64,000 nt of DNA from an uncultured Metabacillus sp. (GCF_947503125.1 NZ_CANNCR010000006.1:112516-176515), one strand, 5' to 3'; positions 17,160 to 25,447 are shown, counted from the stretch's first letter. The notes: generated from the sequence alone by a model not told the origin. Numbers and translations: made by a program.

Positions 17160-17319
17160 TGGGAAGGAACAATTTGTTTTTAAGGAAAATGTTTGTTTAG
17201 ATGATATTGAGGCTTTAGTAGAAATTAAAAAGCCTATTTTAAAATTCCATGATTTAACTTTAGAAAGAAGATTAATTCCAAAGGAAAAACTTCGAGAGTA
17301 CTTGAATCAAATTGATTAG
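17158..17319 (+). pseudogene. Remnant of an immunity gene (3' part only)
   Basis: A frame without its own start signal encodes EQFVFKENVCLDDIEALVEI and ends in REYLNQID. It is clearly homologous to the C-terminal third of the protein at 17606-18076 (EQFVFKKEVSIDEIEALVEI, KEYLNNLN). The 5' two thirds are missing and the break coincides with the stop of the preceding immunity gene. This suggests that insertion or recombination of the current toxin tip and immunity gene replaced the older front part. Confidence 0.75.
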
Positions 17320-17380
17320 TCATTTGATTTTTTTGAATTAGTTTTAAGTCTAGTACATTAATAAATATTGCTTATGTGTG

Positions 17381-17408
17381 GACCTAGCTTTGCTACGGTC
17401 TATTTTTT
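17381..17408 (+). terminator. Terminator after the immunity remnant
   Basis: GACCTAGC...GCTACGGTC forms an imperfect stem followed by TATTTTTT. It resembles the terminator at 18106-18134 after the second immunity gene (GACCTAGC...TAGGTC plus T-run), supporting a duplicated module boundary. Confidence 0.55.
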
Positions 17409-17593
17409 ATAAGAAGCTAGATGAAAGGCGAGGATTAACAGGTAGTAAAGAGATCGTTTTACCCGAATATTATCAAGAAGCAAGAAAGTTTGTTGAGGGC
17501 GACATGATGTATATTAGAAATAGTAAAACAGGAGAACCTGTATTTAAATTTATTTTCGATGGTGATACAAAATCGGGGGTTCAATTTAATTAA
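17405..17593 (+). pseudogene. Orphan toxin-tip fragment
   Basis: An open frame of about 60 codons (KKLDERRGLTGSKEIVLPEY ... KFIFDGDTKSGVQFN) with no start signal of its own. It lies between a terminator and a complete immunity-like gene whose ribosome-binding site overlaps its stop. This is the arrangement expected for the 3' tip of a displaced toxin gene still linked to its immunity gene. The sequence does not match any toxin fold I recognise. A GTG at 17378 exists in frame but falls in the terminator stem. Confidence 0.55.
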
Positions 17594-17605
17594 GGTGGTG
17601 TTAAT

Positions 17606-18076
17606 GTGGGGAAATATGCCAAATATAATAATAAAAATTATCCAGTTAATTTTCGTAATGGTAAGTATAGATTAAAGAGCAAAGAACATGAAAACGGATT
17701 TCAAGAATTAGTGGATCTTGGTGGAAATATTCATCATGATATTTTTATTAAAGAAGTAACCTTAGATGAGCTAGAATTGTTATTTGAGTTGAAACATAAG
17801 GTAATTTATAAAGGGAAAGAATATGAACCATTTTCGATAGGAGAATTAGTAATCCATGATGGGAGAATCTCATTGTTTAGTAGTGATTACGAAGATTATG
17901 AAAAGAATGGATTTGAAAAACAAGAACAGTTTGTTTTTAAGAAAGAAGTTAGTATAGATGAGATTGAAGCATTAGTAGAAATTATGGAGCCAATATTGGA
18001 TTTCAACGAATTACCTGTAGAAAGAAAAGTAATACCAAGTAATCAAGTTAAAGAGTATCTAAATAATTTGAATTAA
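17606..18076 (+). CDS. Probable orphan immunity protein with an internal duplication
   Basis: A 156-residue soluble protein. It starts at a GTG placed five bases after AAGGTGGTG. Two halves resemble each other: YNNKNYPV...FIKEVTLDELELLFEL and YKGKEYEP...FKKEVSIDEIEALVEI, so the protein looks like a tandem pair of a domain of about 70 residues. It is related to the remnant at 17158-17319 and more distantly to the protein at 16764-17159. Position after a toxin-tip fragment suggests immunity to a toxin no longer complete here. Function inferred from context. Confidence 0.65.
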   Translation: MGKYAKYNNKNYPVNFRNGKYRLKSKEHENGFQELVDLGGNIHHDIFIKEVTLDELELLFELKHKVIYKGKEYEPFSIGELVIHDGRISLFSSDYEDYEKNGFEKQEQFVFKKEVSIDEIEALVEIMEPILDFNELPVERKVIPSNQVKEYLNNLN

Positions 18077-18105
18077 TTACTAACCAATATTAGGGAAAAA
18101 TATAT

Positions 18106-18134
18106 GACCTAGCCACTATGGATAGGTCTTTTTT
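18106..18134 (+). terminator. Terminator after the second immunity gene
   Basis: GACCTA and TAGGTC pair across an 11-base loop and are followed by six Ts. It closes the second toxin-immunity module. Confidence 0.7.
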
Positions 18135-18168
18135 GGTATTTATTTAGATTGTGAAATAAGAAAACTAA

Positions 18169-18554
18169 CCAAAGGCGGAACAGCCATCTACCGAACAGCC
18201 AAAGGCATGCACGCCGCAGACCAGGCACTTGACATATATAGAACCGCCAACACCTTTTCCACCCTTGAAAAAGCGGAAATGGGCATCTATGGCCTTGTAT
18301 CAGCCAACGGGTTCAGTGAGTACCTCACAGGTAAAGATATGTTTGGAAACGAGCTAACCGAAGAGCAAAAACAGAATAGCCTCTACCAGGCGTTAGGAAT
18401 TCTGGCTATTGGCGGAATGGCCTTATGCTCCACAGCTTGTCCGGAATGGAAGAGTGATAGGAGAACAGACAGTTAATAGGGCACATGAGCTAGCGTTAAA
18501 AACGAAAGCTGAGGCTTATAGTTTCATTGATGATGTTAAAAATGGGGCAAAAGC
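18169..18554 (+). repeat. Direct repeat copy 2 (orphan LXG segment)
   Basis: Second copy of the segment at 15414-15798, about 2.75 kb downstream in the same orientation, nearly identical over its first 85 bases. It carries one extra C at about 18421 that breaks the reading frame. The arrangement would allow homologous recombination to swap the downstream tip and immunity gene into the toxin gene. Confidence 0.93.
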
Positions 18555-18696
18555 GCATTTAATTCAACTGTTAGGGACGAGTGATTCTAAGATTGCTAAA
18601 CAATTAGGTTTTGATAGAACGGACAAATATTTTTATGAAAAATGGGTTAATACAAGTGAATTAGAATTATTTGAAGAAAAAAGTATAACTATGTAA
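18169..18696 (+). pseudogene. Frameshifted orphan LXG toxin cassette (middle segment plus short tip)
   Basis: This has no LXG domain and no start. It begins at the codon matching KGGTAIYRTAKG of the toxin, runs in frame to GGMA, shifts frame at an extra C near 18421, and resumes as YAPQLVRNGRVIGEQTVN. After the shared part ends it encodes a unique tip of about 45 residues (GTSDSKIAKQLGFDRTDKYF...). Such orphan C-terminal cassettes are silent until recombined into a full-length toxin. The tip seems too short for an enzyme and may itself be truncated. The paired immunity gene follows at 18739. Confidence 0.85.
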
Positions 18697-18738
18697 TTGG
18701 TTAAAAAAAGGTTATATTGAAAAGGAAAGGGGAATAAA

Positions 18739-19200
18739 ATGACTATCCAAATTGAATACGCTGAAACGATCATTGTAGGTGTACTTTATAACAATAATTG
18801 GTATTGGTATGTTACAGATAAAGAAATTTGGTTTCTAGACTTAAAAAAGCTTGAAAAGGCATTTATCGATGCTGGATATGAGATAAACATTAAAGGTGAT
18901 TATTCCGATCGCTTCAATATTCCAATCGTTAATACACAAACAGCAGAAGAGTTTATTAATCACTTAGAGGAATATAAAGTAACAACAAATCAACTGAGAA
19001 AAATGATGTTAGAAGAGCTTAGTGTGGATGAATTAGATAAGTATCATCCAGCATTATTTGTTAACTTTGATACAGAAACTCTTATATCTAATTTCCCTGA
19101 ACCCGCCTCGTTTGAGGCTTATGTTCCTGAAAATTGGACGGGTTTATATAGGGACTTTATAGAGGATGTACCAATGAATGAAAGGTATTGGGTGAAGTAA
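18739..19200 (+). CDS. Probable orphan immunity protein
   Basis: A 153-residue acidic soluble protein (MTIQIEYAETIIVGVLYNNN..., tryptophan- and tyrosine-rich N-terminus) with a strong GGAAAGGGG site. It follows the orphan LXG cassette by 42 bases, the usual place for the cognate immunity gene, and is not similar to the two immunity-like proteins upstream. Unlike the adjacent toxin piece it is intact, suggesting that it still protects against the toxin of related strains. No family recognised. Confidence 0.6.
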   Translation: MTIQIEYAETIIVGVLYNNNWYWYVTDKEIWFLDLKKLEKAFIDAGYEINIKGDYSDRFNIPIVNTQTAEEFINHLEEYKVTTNQLRKMMLEELSVDELDKYHPALFVNFDTETLISNFPEPASFEAYVPENWTGLYRDFIEDVPMNERYWVK

Positions 19201-19262
19201 AAAGATTTCAAGGTAAAAAGAGGGTATTATGGATATTAAACAGGAATTAATAAACAGTAGAG

Positions 19263-19544
19263 GAAGCCGTACAGGCTGAAAAAATAGGATTTGATTGTAT
19301 TTCGACAACATTACATGGCTATACAGAAGAAACTTCAGGGCAAAAACTATATGATAACGATTTTGAATTTTTAAAAATGATTCTAAATCATGTACACCTT
19401 CCTGTAATCGCAGAAGGGAATGTCATGACTCCTGAAATGTATAAAAGATGCATGGAGCTAGGAGCATATGCAAGTGTGGTTGGGGGAGCAATCACGCGTC
19501 CAAAGGAGATTACGCAGCGCTTTGTCAGCGAAATCCAAGCATAA
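19263..19544 (+). pseudogene. nanE: nanE remnant (N-acetylmannosamine-6-phosphate 2-epimerase, C-terminal part)
   Basis: The frame encodes about 93 residues that match the C-terminal half of Nan[33 protein letters not shown] and [17 protein letters not shown], ending at a natural stop. The N-terminal half, with most of the barrel, is missing and no start is present. NanE converts ManNAc-6-phosphate to GlcNAc-6-phosphate in sialic acid catabolism; this fragment cannot be active. It marks the junction where the toxin array ends and probably reflects a deletion during its insertion or turnover. Confidence 0.85.
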
Positions 19545-19578
19545 CATTCTATGAAAATATGAAAGCCATTCAAATTTA

Positions 19579-19606
19579 GAGCCGCTGCAATGATAGCGGC
19601 TCTTTT
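19579..19606 (+). terminator. Terminator, probably of the former nanE gene
   Basis: A perfect 8-bp stem GAGCCGCT/AGCGGCTC with an 8-base loop, followed by TTTTG. It lies 34 bases after the nanE remnant stop and before the convergent pepT gene. Confidence 0.75.
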
Positions 19607-19702
19607 GCGCCTTTATTTCTAATTAGACTTATATCGATCTGCTAAAATTTACAATTGCAACGGCGGATGTCTTTATGAAAAAGGGTAAATTTTAAAAGAT
19701 AG

Positions 19703-20941
19703 TTACCTTCCTGCTCTTTCCTCAAACAGTTTAATAATTTCGATTATTGTATTGGTTGCCTTGATCATATTTTCAACTGAGATAAATTCAAATTTCCCAT
19801 GGAAGTTTTCTCCGCCAGTAAAAATATTTGGAGTCGGCAATCCCATATAGGACAGTTGCGATCCGTCTGTTCCGCCGCGTATCGGCTCGACAATCGGCTC
19901 AATCCCTAGGTTCTCCATCGCTTGGTGGGCAATGTCGACAATATATTTCACAGGCTCTATCTTATCACGCATGTTGTAGTATTGATCATTTAACTCCAGA
20001 ATGATGGTATCTGGACCATACACGCTTTTGAATTCATCAACAAGATCAACGACCGTCTTTTTTCTCGCTTCGAATTTCTGTTTATCATGATCGCGGATGA
20101 TATAGTGAAGCTTTGTTTCCTCTACATCGCCTGTGAACGAAAGTAAATGGTAGAAGCCTTCATAACCCTCCGTAAATTCAGGTGCTTCCATTGCAGGCAG
20201 CTTGCTGTTAAATGCCATCGCAATTTTAGCCGAGTTAATCATTTTTCCTTTAGCGGTGCCAGGGTGGACATTGTTTCCTTTAAACGTAATTTTGGCAGCG
20301 GCAGCGTTAAAGCTTTCATATTGAAGCTCGCCAAGCGGGCCGCCATCAACTGTATAAGCAAAATCTGCGTTAAATGACGTAACATCAAATTTATGCGGTC
20401 CTCTGCCAATTTCCTCATCTGGTGTAAAGGCTACCCTAATTTTTCCGTGTTTGATTTCCGGATGCTTAATTAAATAAGCCATCGCTGTTATGATTTCCGC
20501 AATTCCGGCTTTATTATCTGCTCCTAAAAGCGTTGTGCCATCGGTTGTGATCAATGTATGTCCTTTATAATTAGCAAGATTCGGATAATGTGTCGGGGAA
20601 AGGACAATATGTAAGGATTGATTTAGGGTGATGTCATTACCATCATAGTTTTCGACAAGCAGTGGCTTCACATTGGCACCTGTAAAATCGGTTGCTGTGT
20701 CGACATGAGCTAAAAATCCAATTGTTGGGACTTGTTTTTCTGTGTTGGACGGAAGGGTTGCCATCACGTATCCGTTTTCATCAAGGGTCACATCTTCCAT
20801 GCCAATTTCCTTTAATTCGTTTACAAGCATATTGGCAAGTGTTAGCTGACCAGGGGTAGATGGACAGGAATCATTGTTTTCATTTGATTGTGTATCTACT
20901 TTTACATAGCTTGTAAAGCGTTCAATGATCTCGTTTTTCAT
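19703..20941 (-). CDS. pepT: Peptidase T (tripeptide aminopeptidase)
   Basis: A 412-residue cytoplasmic M20-family dizinc peptidase that removes the N-terminal residue of tripeptides. Metal and catalytic residues are visible: His79 and Asp81 in AHVDTA, Asp142 in GADNKAG, Glu176/Glu177 in TPDEE, Asp199 in YTVDGGP, and a C-terminal His in GENFHGK. The ATG follows AAAGGGAG. Full family length. It is separate from the downstream nanE remnant and from the trehalose operon, with a dispersed repeat in the upstream gap. Confidence 0.96.
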   Translation of the reverse strand: MKNEIIERFTSYVKVDTQSNENNDSCPSTPGQLTLANMLVNELKEIGMEDVTLDENGYVMATLPSNTEKQVPTIGFLAHVDTATDFTGANVKPLLVENYDGNDITLNQSLHIVLSPTHYPNLANYKGHTLITTDGTTLLGADNKAGIAEIITAMAYLIKHPEIKHGKIRVAFTPDEEIGRGPHKFDVTSFNADFAYTVDGGPLGELQYESFNAAAAKITFKGNNVHPGTAKGKMINSAKIAMAFNSKLPAMEAPEFTEGYEGFYHLLSFTGDVEETKLHYIIRDHDKQKFEARKKTVVDLVDEFKSVYGPDTIILELNDQYYNMRDKIEPVKYIVDIAHQAMENLGIEPIVEPIRGGTDGSQLSYMGLPTPNIFTGGENFHGKFEFISVENMIKATNTIIEIIKLFEERAGR

Positions 20942-21000
20942 AGAAACTCCCTTTCTTATCGTAGGATAGTTTTATCATACCATGATGGATTCAAAAACTC

Positions 21001-21040
21001 ATAAGAAAAGCGCAAGGCATCTGGAGCTAGCCGCTAAAAC
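21001..21040 (-). repeat. Dispersed repeat copy B (short form, minus strand)
   Basis: Read on the minus strand it gives GTTTTAGCGGCTAGCTCCAG, then ATGCCTTGCGCTTTTCTTAT. It is the collapsed form of the family, like the copy at 1165-1208, with the 5' and 3' blocks joined. Confidence 0.7.
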
Positions 21041-21052
21041 GAGTGCTTCATA

Positions 21053-21085
21053 AAACAAAAAACCATTGGGGCAAAAGCCCAATGG
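21053..21085 (-). terminator. Terminator of the trehalose operon
   Basis: On the minus strand CCATTGGG and CCCAATGG form an 8-bp stem followed by TTTTTTGTTTT. It lies 17 bases past the treR stop. Confidence 0.85.
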
Positions 21086-21102
21086 CATAGTTTGATCGCA
21101 AG

Positions 21103-21819
21103 CTAAACCCCGCGCCGTGCAAAATCAACAAACCGAAATTTATCAAGGCGGTGGCGGGATTCGGTATATTGGAACAGGCTTGCATTATCTAAATAGACGT
21201 AGTTTTTCACGACAACTATGTGGGAAAAACCCTCCAAGTCGAGATACCCTCGATCCTCCTCGGTGCAATCCTCGACAACAATTTCCTTTTTGGCAAAGCT
21301 GATGTTAAGCTGTAGTTCTTTTTCCAGGTACTCATAAATGGAGCCCTCACAAATCTGCTTTGATAAGGTTGGAACAAATTTTTTTAAGAAAAAGTCCTTG
21401 TCCAAAATAATGTTTTCACCACCGATTGCTCTTGAACGAATGACCTTCCAAATTTCGTCCTTGCTTGACGCATTTAATTGCTGCTTGATAAATGGGTCAG
21501 GCTTGATCAGGCCAAAATCATGAACCGTTGTGATCGGCTCAGCTGTGAAGTTTTTTGAAATTTCCTTAAAGCTGACTAATCCTGAAATCGGAAAGCTCAT
21601 TTTTTGGACATCAATGACGATCGAGCCTTTGCCCTTGATTTTTTGAATAAAGCCATTTTGCGATAAGAGGTTTAACGCTTTACGGATCGTTTCTCTGCTC
21701 GTATTATAGGATTCGGCTAACTCATTTTCAGATGGAAGAGCTTCACCGGCTTTGATTTCTCCGGTTTTTATTTTATCAGTCCATTCTTTGTAAATGGCAT
21801 GATATTTATTTTTTCTCAT
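21103..21819 (-). CDS. treR: GntR-family trehalose operon repressor TreR
   Basis: A 238-residue regulator with an N-terminal winged helix (LPSENELAESYNTSRETIRKAL, about residues 28-49) and a C-terminal UTRA-type effector domain that in TreR binds trehalose-6-phosphate. It is the last gene of the treP-treA-treR operon. The likely operators are the palindromes around 25220-25265 inside and just below the treP promoter, so it controls its own operon. Confidence 0.93.
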   Translation of the reverse strand: MRKNKYHAIYKEWTDKIKTGEIKAGEALPSENELAESYNTSRETIRKALNLLSQNGFIQKIKGKGSIVIDVQKMSFPISGLVSFKEISKNFTAEPITTVHDFGLIKPDPFIKQQLNASSKDEIWKVIRSRAIGGENIILDKDFFLKKFVPTLSKQICEGSIYEYLEKELQLNISFAKKEIVVEDCTEEDRGYLDLEGFSHIVVVKNYVYLDNASLFQYTESRHRLDKFRFVDFARRGV

Positions 21820-21878
21820 GTCATATCACCATTCTTATCTTACCATGAACAAGCGTGACCATGCATACAGACTAAAGT

Positions 21879-23567
21879 TTAGCCTTTTCTTAAATAATAA
21901 ACAACCGATTCATATGGACGAAGCTCCATGTTCTCAAAGGAATCAACTGAATCCGGGTAGTTTGAAATAAGCTGTTTTCTTGAATAGCCGTCTACCTGTA
22001 CATGTTCAGGTAATTCAAAGGTTGTCTTAGCTTCATAAAAATTATTGACTACTAATAGCTTTTCGTTTTCAGTTTTACGAACATAGGCAAATAGCTGCGG
22101 ATCATCCTGTAAAAGCAGCTCGTAATCACCGTCTGTAATAATGTCATATTCTTTTCGCAAAGATATAAGCTTTTTGTAATGATAAAAGATCGAATTTGGA
22201 TCATTTAAAGCATTTTCTGCATTTATGTCTTTATAATTTTCGGCTACATCAATCCATGGAGTGCCAGTTGTAAATCCGGCTTGCTCGGTATTGTCCCATT
22301 GAACAGGGGTACGTGAATTGTCACGTGATTTCCTTTGTAATATTTCGAGGATTTCCTTTTCAGGCATTCCTTTTTCTTTTAAAATCGAATACATATTTAA
22401 AGACTCAACATCACGATATTGGTCGATGGAAGTGAATTTTGGGTCTGTCATGCCAAATTCTTCGCCCTGATATATATATGGTGTTCCTTGCATCATATGA
22501 ATCGTTGTCGCAAGCATTTTTGCTGATTCACGGTGGTACTCGCTATCATTTCCATAACGGGAAACAATCCTTGGCTGATCATGGTTGCACCAAAACAGGG
22601 CATTCCAGCCGCCGCCTTCATTCATCCCTGTTTGCCAAGTGGATAAAATTCTTTTCAGTGCTTGGAAATCCATTTCTCCAATTGCCCATTTTTCGCCATT
22701 TGGATAGTCAACCTTTAAATGATGAAAGTTAAACGTCATGCTTAATTCTTTACGCTCAGGATTCGAATACTTAATGCAATGATCAATGGTTGTTGACGAC
22801 ATTTCACCAACGGTCATGCTATCATGCTTTGAAAACACTTCTTTGTTCATTTCGTGAATAAATTCATGAACACGCGGACCATCTGTATAGAACTTTCGGC
22901 CGTCACCCGGTGGGGTAGAACCGTCATCATCAGGGAAGTCCTGGTCTTTGGAAATTAAGTTGATCACATCAAGGCGGAAACCATCTACCCCTTTTTTGAA
23001 CCAAAAATCCATCATCTTGTAGACCTCGTCTCGAAGGGATTCATTTTCCCAGTTTAGATCAGCTTGTGTGACATCAAAGAGATGAAGATAGTATTGGCCG
23101 GTTTTTTCGTCAAATTCCCATGCAGGACCTCCGAACTTAGAAGCCCAGTTTGTCGGCTCAGAGCCATCTTCTTTTGGATCCTTCCAAATGTAAAAATCCC
23201 TGTATGGATTATCCTTTGAGGAAGCGGCCTGCTTAAACCACTCATGCTCTGTTGAAGTATGATTGACAACTATATCCATAATGATTTTAATCCCGCGTTG
23301 ATGGGCTTCCTCTACTAAACGATCGAAATCCTCCATCGTTCCGTACTCTTCATGAATATTGTAATAATCACTAATATCATACCCATTGTCACGCTGCGGC
23401 GATTTGTAAATGGGGGTAAGCCAAACAACGTCGACACCCAAATTTTTTAAATAATCCAGCTTTTCTATAATGCCAGGCAAGTCCCCAACACCATTGCCCT
23501 GTGTATCGTTAAAGCTTTTCGGATAAATTTGATATACAACTGCCTTTTTCCACCAAGGTTGTTCCAT
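21879..23567 (-). CDS. treA: Trehalose-6-phosphate hydrolase
   Basis: A 562-residue GH13 enzyme that splits trehalose-6-phosphate into glucose and glucose-6-phosphate in the cytoplasm. Landmarks of the family are WWKKAVVYQIYPKSF at the start, the motif DIVVNHTS, the nucleophile region DGFRLDVINLIS, and FWCNHDQPR. I place the start at 23567 (MEQPWWKK); an upstream in-frame ATG would add 21 residues not found in TreA proteins. It is preceded by a hairpin (23635-23681) after treP. Confidence 0.96.
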   Translation of the reverse strand: MEQPWWKKAVVYQIYPKSFNDTQGNGVGDLPGIIEKLDYLKNLGVDVVWLTPIYKSPQRDNGYDISDYYNIHEEYGTMEDFDRLVEEAHQRGIKIIMDIVVNHTSTEHEWFKQAASSKDNPYRDFYIWKDPKEDGSEPTNWASKFGGPAWEFDEKTGQYYLHLFDVTQADLNWENESLRDEVYKMMDFWFKKGVDGFRLDVINLISKDQDFPDDDGSTPPGDGRKFYTDGPRVHEFIHEMNKEVFSKHDSMTVGEMSSTTIDHCIKYSNPERKELSMTFNFHHLKVDYPNGEKWAIGEMDFQALKRILSTWQTGMNEGGGWNALFWCNHDQPRIVSRYGNDSEYHRESAKMLATTIHMMQGTPYIYQGEEFGMTDPKFTSIDQYRDVESLNMYSILKEKGMPEKEILEILQRKSRDNSRTPVQWDNTEQAGFTTGTPWIDVAENYKDINAENALNDPNSIFYHYKKLISLRKEYDIITDGDYELLLQDDPQLFAYVRKTENEKLLVVNNFYEAKTTFELPEHVQVDGYSRKQLISNYPDSVDSFENMELRPYESVVYYLRKG

Positions 23568-23634
23568 GTTTTTCCACCACCAAATGTAATTTAAGATCTT
23601 AAAGTTTTGATATTCATTCGTAAAAAGCAAGATA

Positions 23635-23681
23635 CGATACCATGATGAACAAGCTTTTGGCTTTTATGTTCCATGGTATCG
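23635..23681 (-). promoter_or_regulatory. Intercistronic hairpin between treP and treA
   Basis: Perfect 10-bp arms CGATACCATG/CATGGTATCG, extended by GAACA/TGTTC after a small bulge, lie in the 147-base gap between treP and treA. There is no long T-run. It probably stabilises or partly terminates the treP message. Confidence 0.55.
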
Positions 23682-23714
23682 TTCAAAATGTTTTTAAGGT
23701 TTCAAGTATAACTT

Positions 23715-25121
23715 TCAGCTTGTTTTTTCTTTACGCATTTTTCCAAACACAAGTGTTAAGACAAATGGTACAACTAATACGATCGCCATTCCAATAAAGA
23801 ATGAACCCCAGTTTTCAGGGAAGATGGATAAAAATCCAGGCAGACCGCCAACGCCAATTGATGGGGCTTTAACACTTTGCAAGGAAATGAATGCACCTGC
23901 AATTGCAGATCCGATAATTGCTGAGATAAAGGCAAAACGGAATCGTAAGTTTACCCCGAACATAGCAGGTTCTGTAATACCAAGGTAAGCAGAAACCGCA
24001 GATGTTAAAGAGAGACTCTTAAGCTTTTCATCTTTTAGAACAAGCATCATCGCTAATGCAGCAGTACCTTGCGCAATATTAGATAATGCAACCATCGGCC
24101 ATAAGAAGGTGCCGCCAGTGCTGCCGATTAATTGGAAGTCTACGGCTAAGAATGTATGGTGCATTCCCGTAATAACAAGTGGCGCATAAAGACCGCCGTA
24201 AATTAATCCTCCAAGAATTGGAGCTACCTCAAAAATTCCGACAACGATATCTGTGATGACATTACCGATAGCAAATGTAATAGGGCCAATCGCGATAAAA
24301 GAAATGAGTCCTGTTAACAATAAAGCAATTGGTGCCACAAGCAGAAGCTGGAATGCATCGGGAATACGTTTTCTTAAGAAAATTTCAAGCTTTGCTAACA
24401 CATAGGAAGCAAGTAAAACAGGTAATACCTGACCTTGGTAGCCAACCTTCTGTACTTCCAAGCCAAATAGGTTCCATACTGGAATTTCTTCAGCAGAACC
24501 ATAACCCCAAGCATTTAAAAGATCAGGGTGAACAAGCATTAAACCAAGAACAATCCCTAATAATGGACTGCCGCCGAATCGATTGACAGCTGACCAGCCG
24601 ATTAAGCCTGGCAGAAATACAAATGCAGTATTTGCAATTAAGTTAATGATGCTGGCCACATCAGCCCACTGGGGATATACCTCGATAAGTGCCTTTTCAA
24701 AGAAAATTCCCGGTCCAGTTAAGATGTTGTTAATCCCCATTAATAAACCGGCCGTTACGATGGCTGGCAGGATTGGAATGAAGATGTCAGCCAATGTTTT
24801 AATAGCACGTTGCAAAGGATTTAAATGTTGTTCAGAAGCTTTTTTTACATCGTCTTTTGATGCTTCCCCAACTCCTGTTTGCTGGACGAGCTCTTTGTAC
24901 ACTTTATCAACTGTCCCTTGGCCAATGACAACCTGGAATTGGCCGTTTGTCGAAAATGATCCTTTTACAAGATCAATAGATTCAAGTGCATCTTTATCGA
25001 CCTTTCCTTCATCTACTAAGGCAAAACGTAAGCGTGTAACACAATGTGTTGCAGCTGATATATTCTCTTTACCACCTATTGCGTCAACAATTTGACTAAC
25101 TTGTTTTTGATCGACACTCAT
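23715..25121 (-). CDS. treP: PTS trehalose-specific EIIBC component
   Basis: A 468-residue phosphotransferase permease that imports trehalose as trehalose-6-phosphate. The EIIB domain comes first, with the phosphorylated Cys27 (ATHCVTRLRF), followed by the EIIC membrane domain with about ten helices and the motif ITGMHHTF. No EIIA domain is fused, so a general glucose-type EIIA must serve. The start at 25121 follows GGAGGG; the longer frame upstream reads through the leader. First gene of the tre operon. Confidence 0.95.
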   Translation of the reverse strand: MSVDQKQVSQIVDAIGGKENISAATHCVTRLRFALVDEGKVDKDALESIDLVKGSFSTNGQFQVVIGQGTVDKVYKELVQQTGVGEASKDDVKKASEQHLNPLQRAIKTLADIFIPILPAIVTAGLLMGINNILTGPGIFFEKALIEVYPQWADVASIINLIANTAFVFLPGLIGWSAVNRFGGSPLLGIVLGLMLVHPDLLNAWGYGSAEEIPVWNLFGLEVQKVGYQGQVLPVLLASYVLAKLEIFLRKRIPDAFQLLLVAPIALLLTGLISFIAIGPITFAIGNVITDIVVGIFEVAPILGGLIYGGLYAPLVITGMHHTFLAVDFQLIGSTGGTFLWPMVALSNIAQGTAALAMMLVLKDEKLKSLSLTSAVSAYLGITEPAMFGVNLRFRFAFISAIIGSAIAGAFISLQSVKAPSIGVGGLPGFLSIFPENWGSFFIGMAIVLVVPFVLTLVFGKMRKEKTS

Positions 25122-25217
25122 GGTTTTCCCTCCCGGTTTATCATTTTCGTAATCTATAACGTTACATATTTGAACAAGCTCTAGAAGCGTTTTCATAAAC
25201 TAGTCAGCTTGTCGAAA

Positions 25218-25270
25218 TATGTATATACAAGTCATACCACTATCTTAAACATGTATATACATGTTGTCAA
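25218..25270 (-). promoter_or_regulatory. treP promoter with TreR-type operators
   Basis: On the minus strand TTGACA (25270-25265) and TAAGAT (25247-25242) are separated by 17 bases. That spacer is almost exactly the 18-bp perfect palindrome AACATGTATATACATGTT (25248-25265). A second, weaker copy, TGTATATACA (25220-25229), lies just downstream of the predicted start. Repressor binding would block polymerase directly. TreR of B. subtilis binds similar palindromes. Confidence 0.8.
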
Positions 25271-25276
25271 TAAAAA

Positions 25277-25290
25277 TAAATGCGTTTTCA
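25277..25290 (-). promoter_or_regulatory. Candidate cre site (CcpA) upstream of treP
   Basis: TGAAAACGCATTTA on the minus strand matches 12 of 14 positions of the cre consensus TGWAANCGNTNWCA. It lies just upstream of the -35 box. Carbon catabolite control of treP is known in Bacillus; the site itself is inferred. Confidence 0.4.
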
Positions 25291-25447
25291 GAAAAAGATG
25301 TTAGTAAATGATTTCCACCTTTTTTAAAAGATCAAACTAGTTCAAAAAATTCTTTTTAAATAGTAGTGCATCATTGTGCCAAAAAGATACACATGGTAAA
25401 ACATAAGTAGAACTTTATGACAGAATCTTTAGAAAGAGATGATCAAA

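Noticed and set aside
17378..17593. A complete 71-residue gene starting at the GTG at 17378
   Set aside because: The first nine codons coincide with a terminator stem and T-run and no ribosome-binding site is present. A toxin-tip fragment is more likely.
18207..18476. An independent 89-residue protein
   Set aside because: It is the frameshifted copy of an internal toxin segment; the last residues are out-of-frame translation after the extra C.
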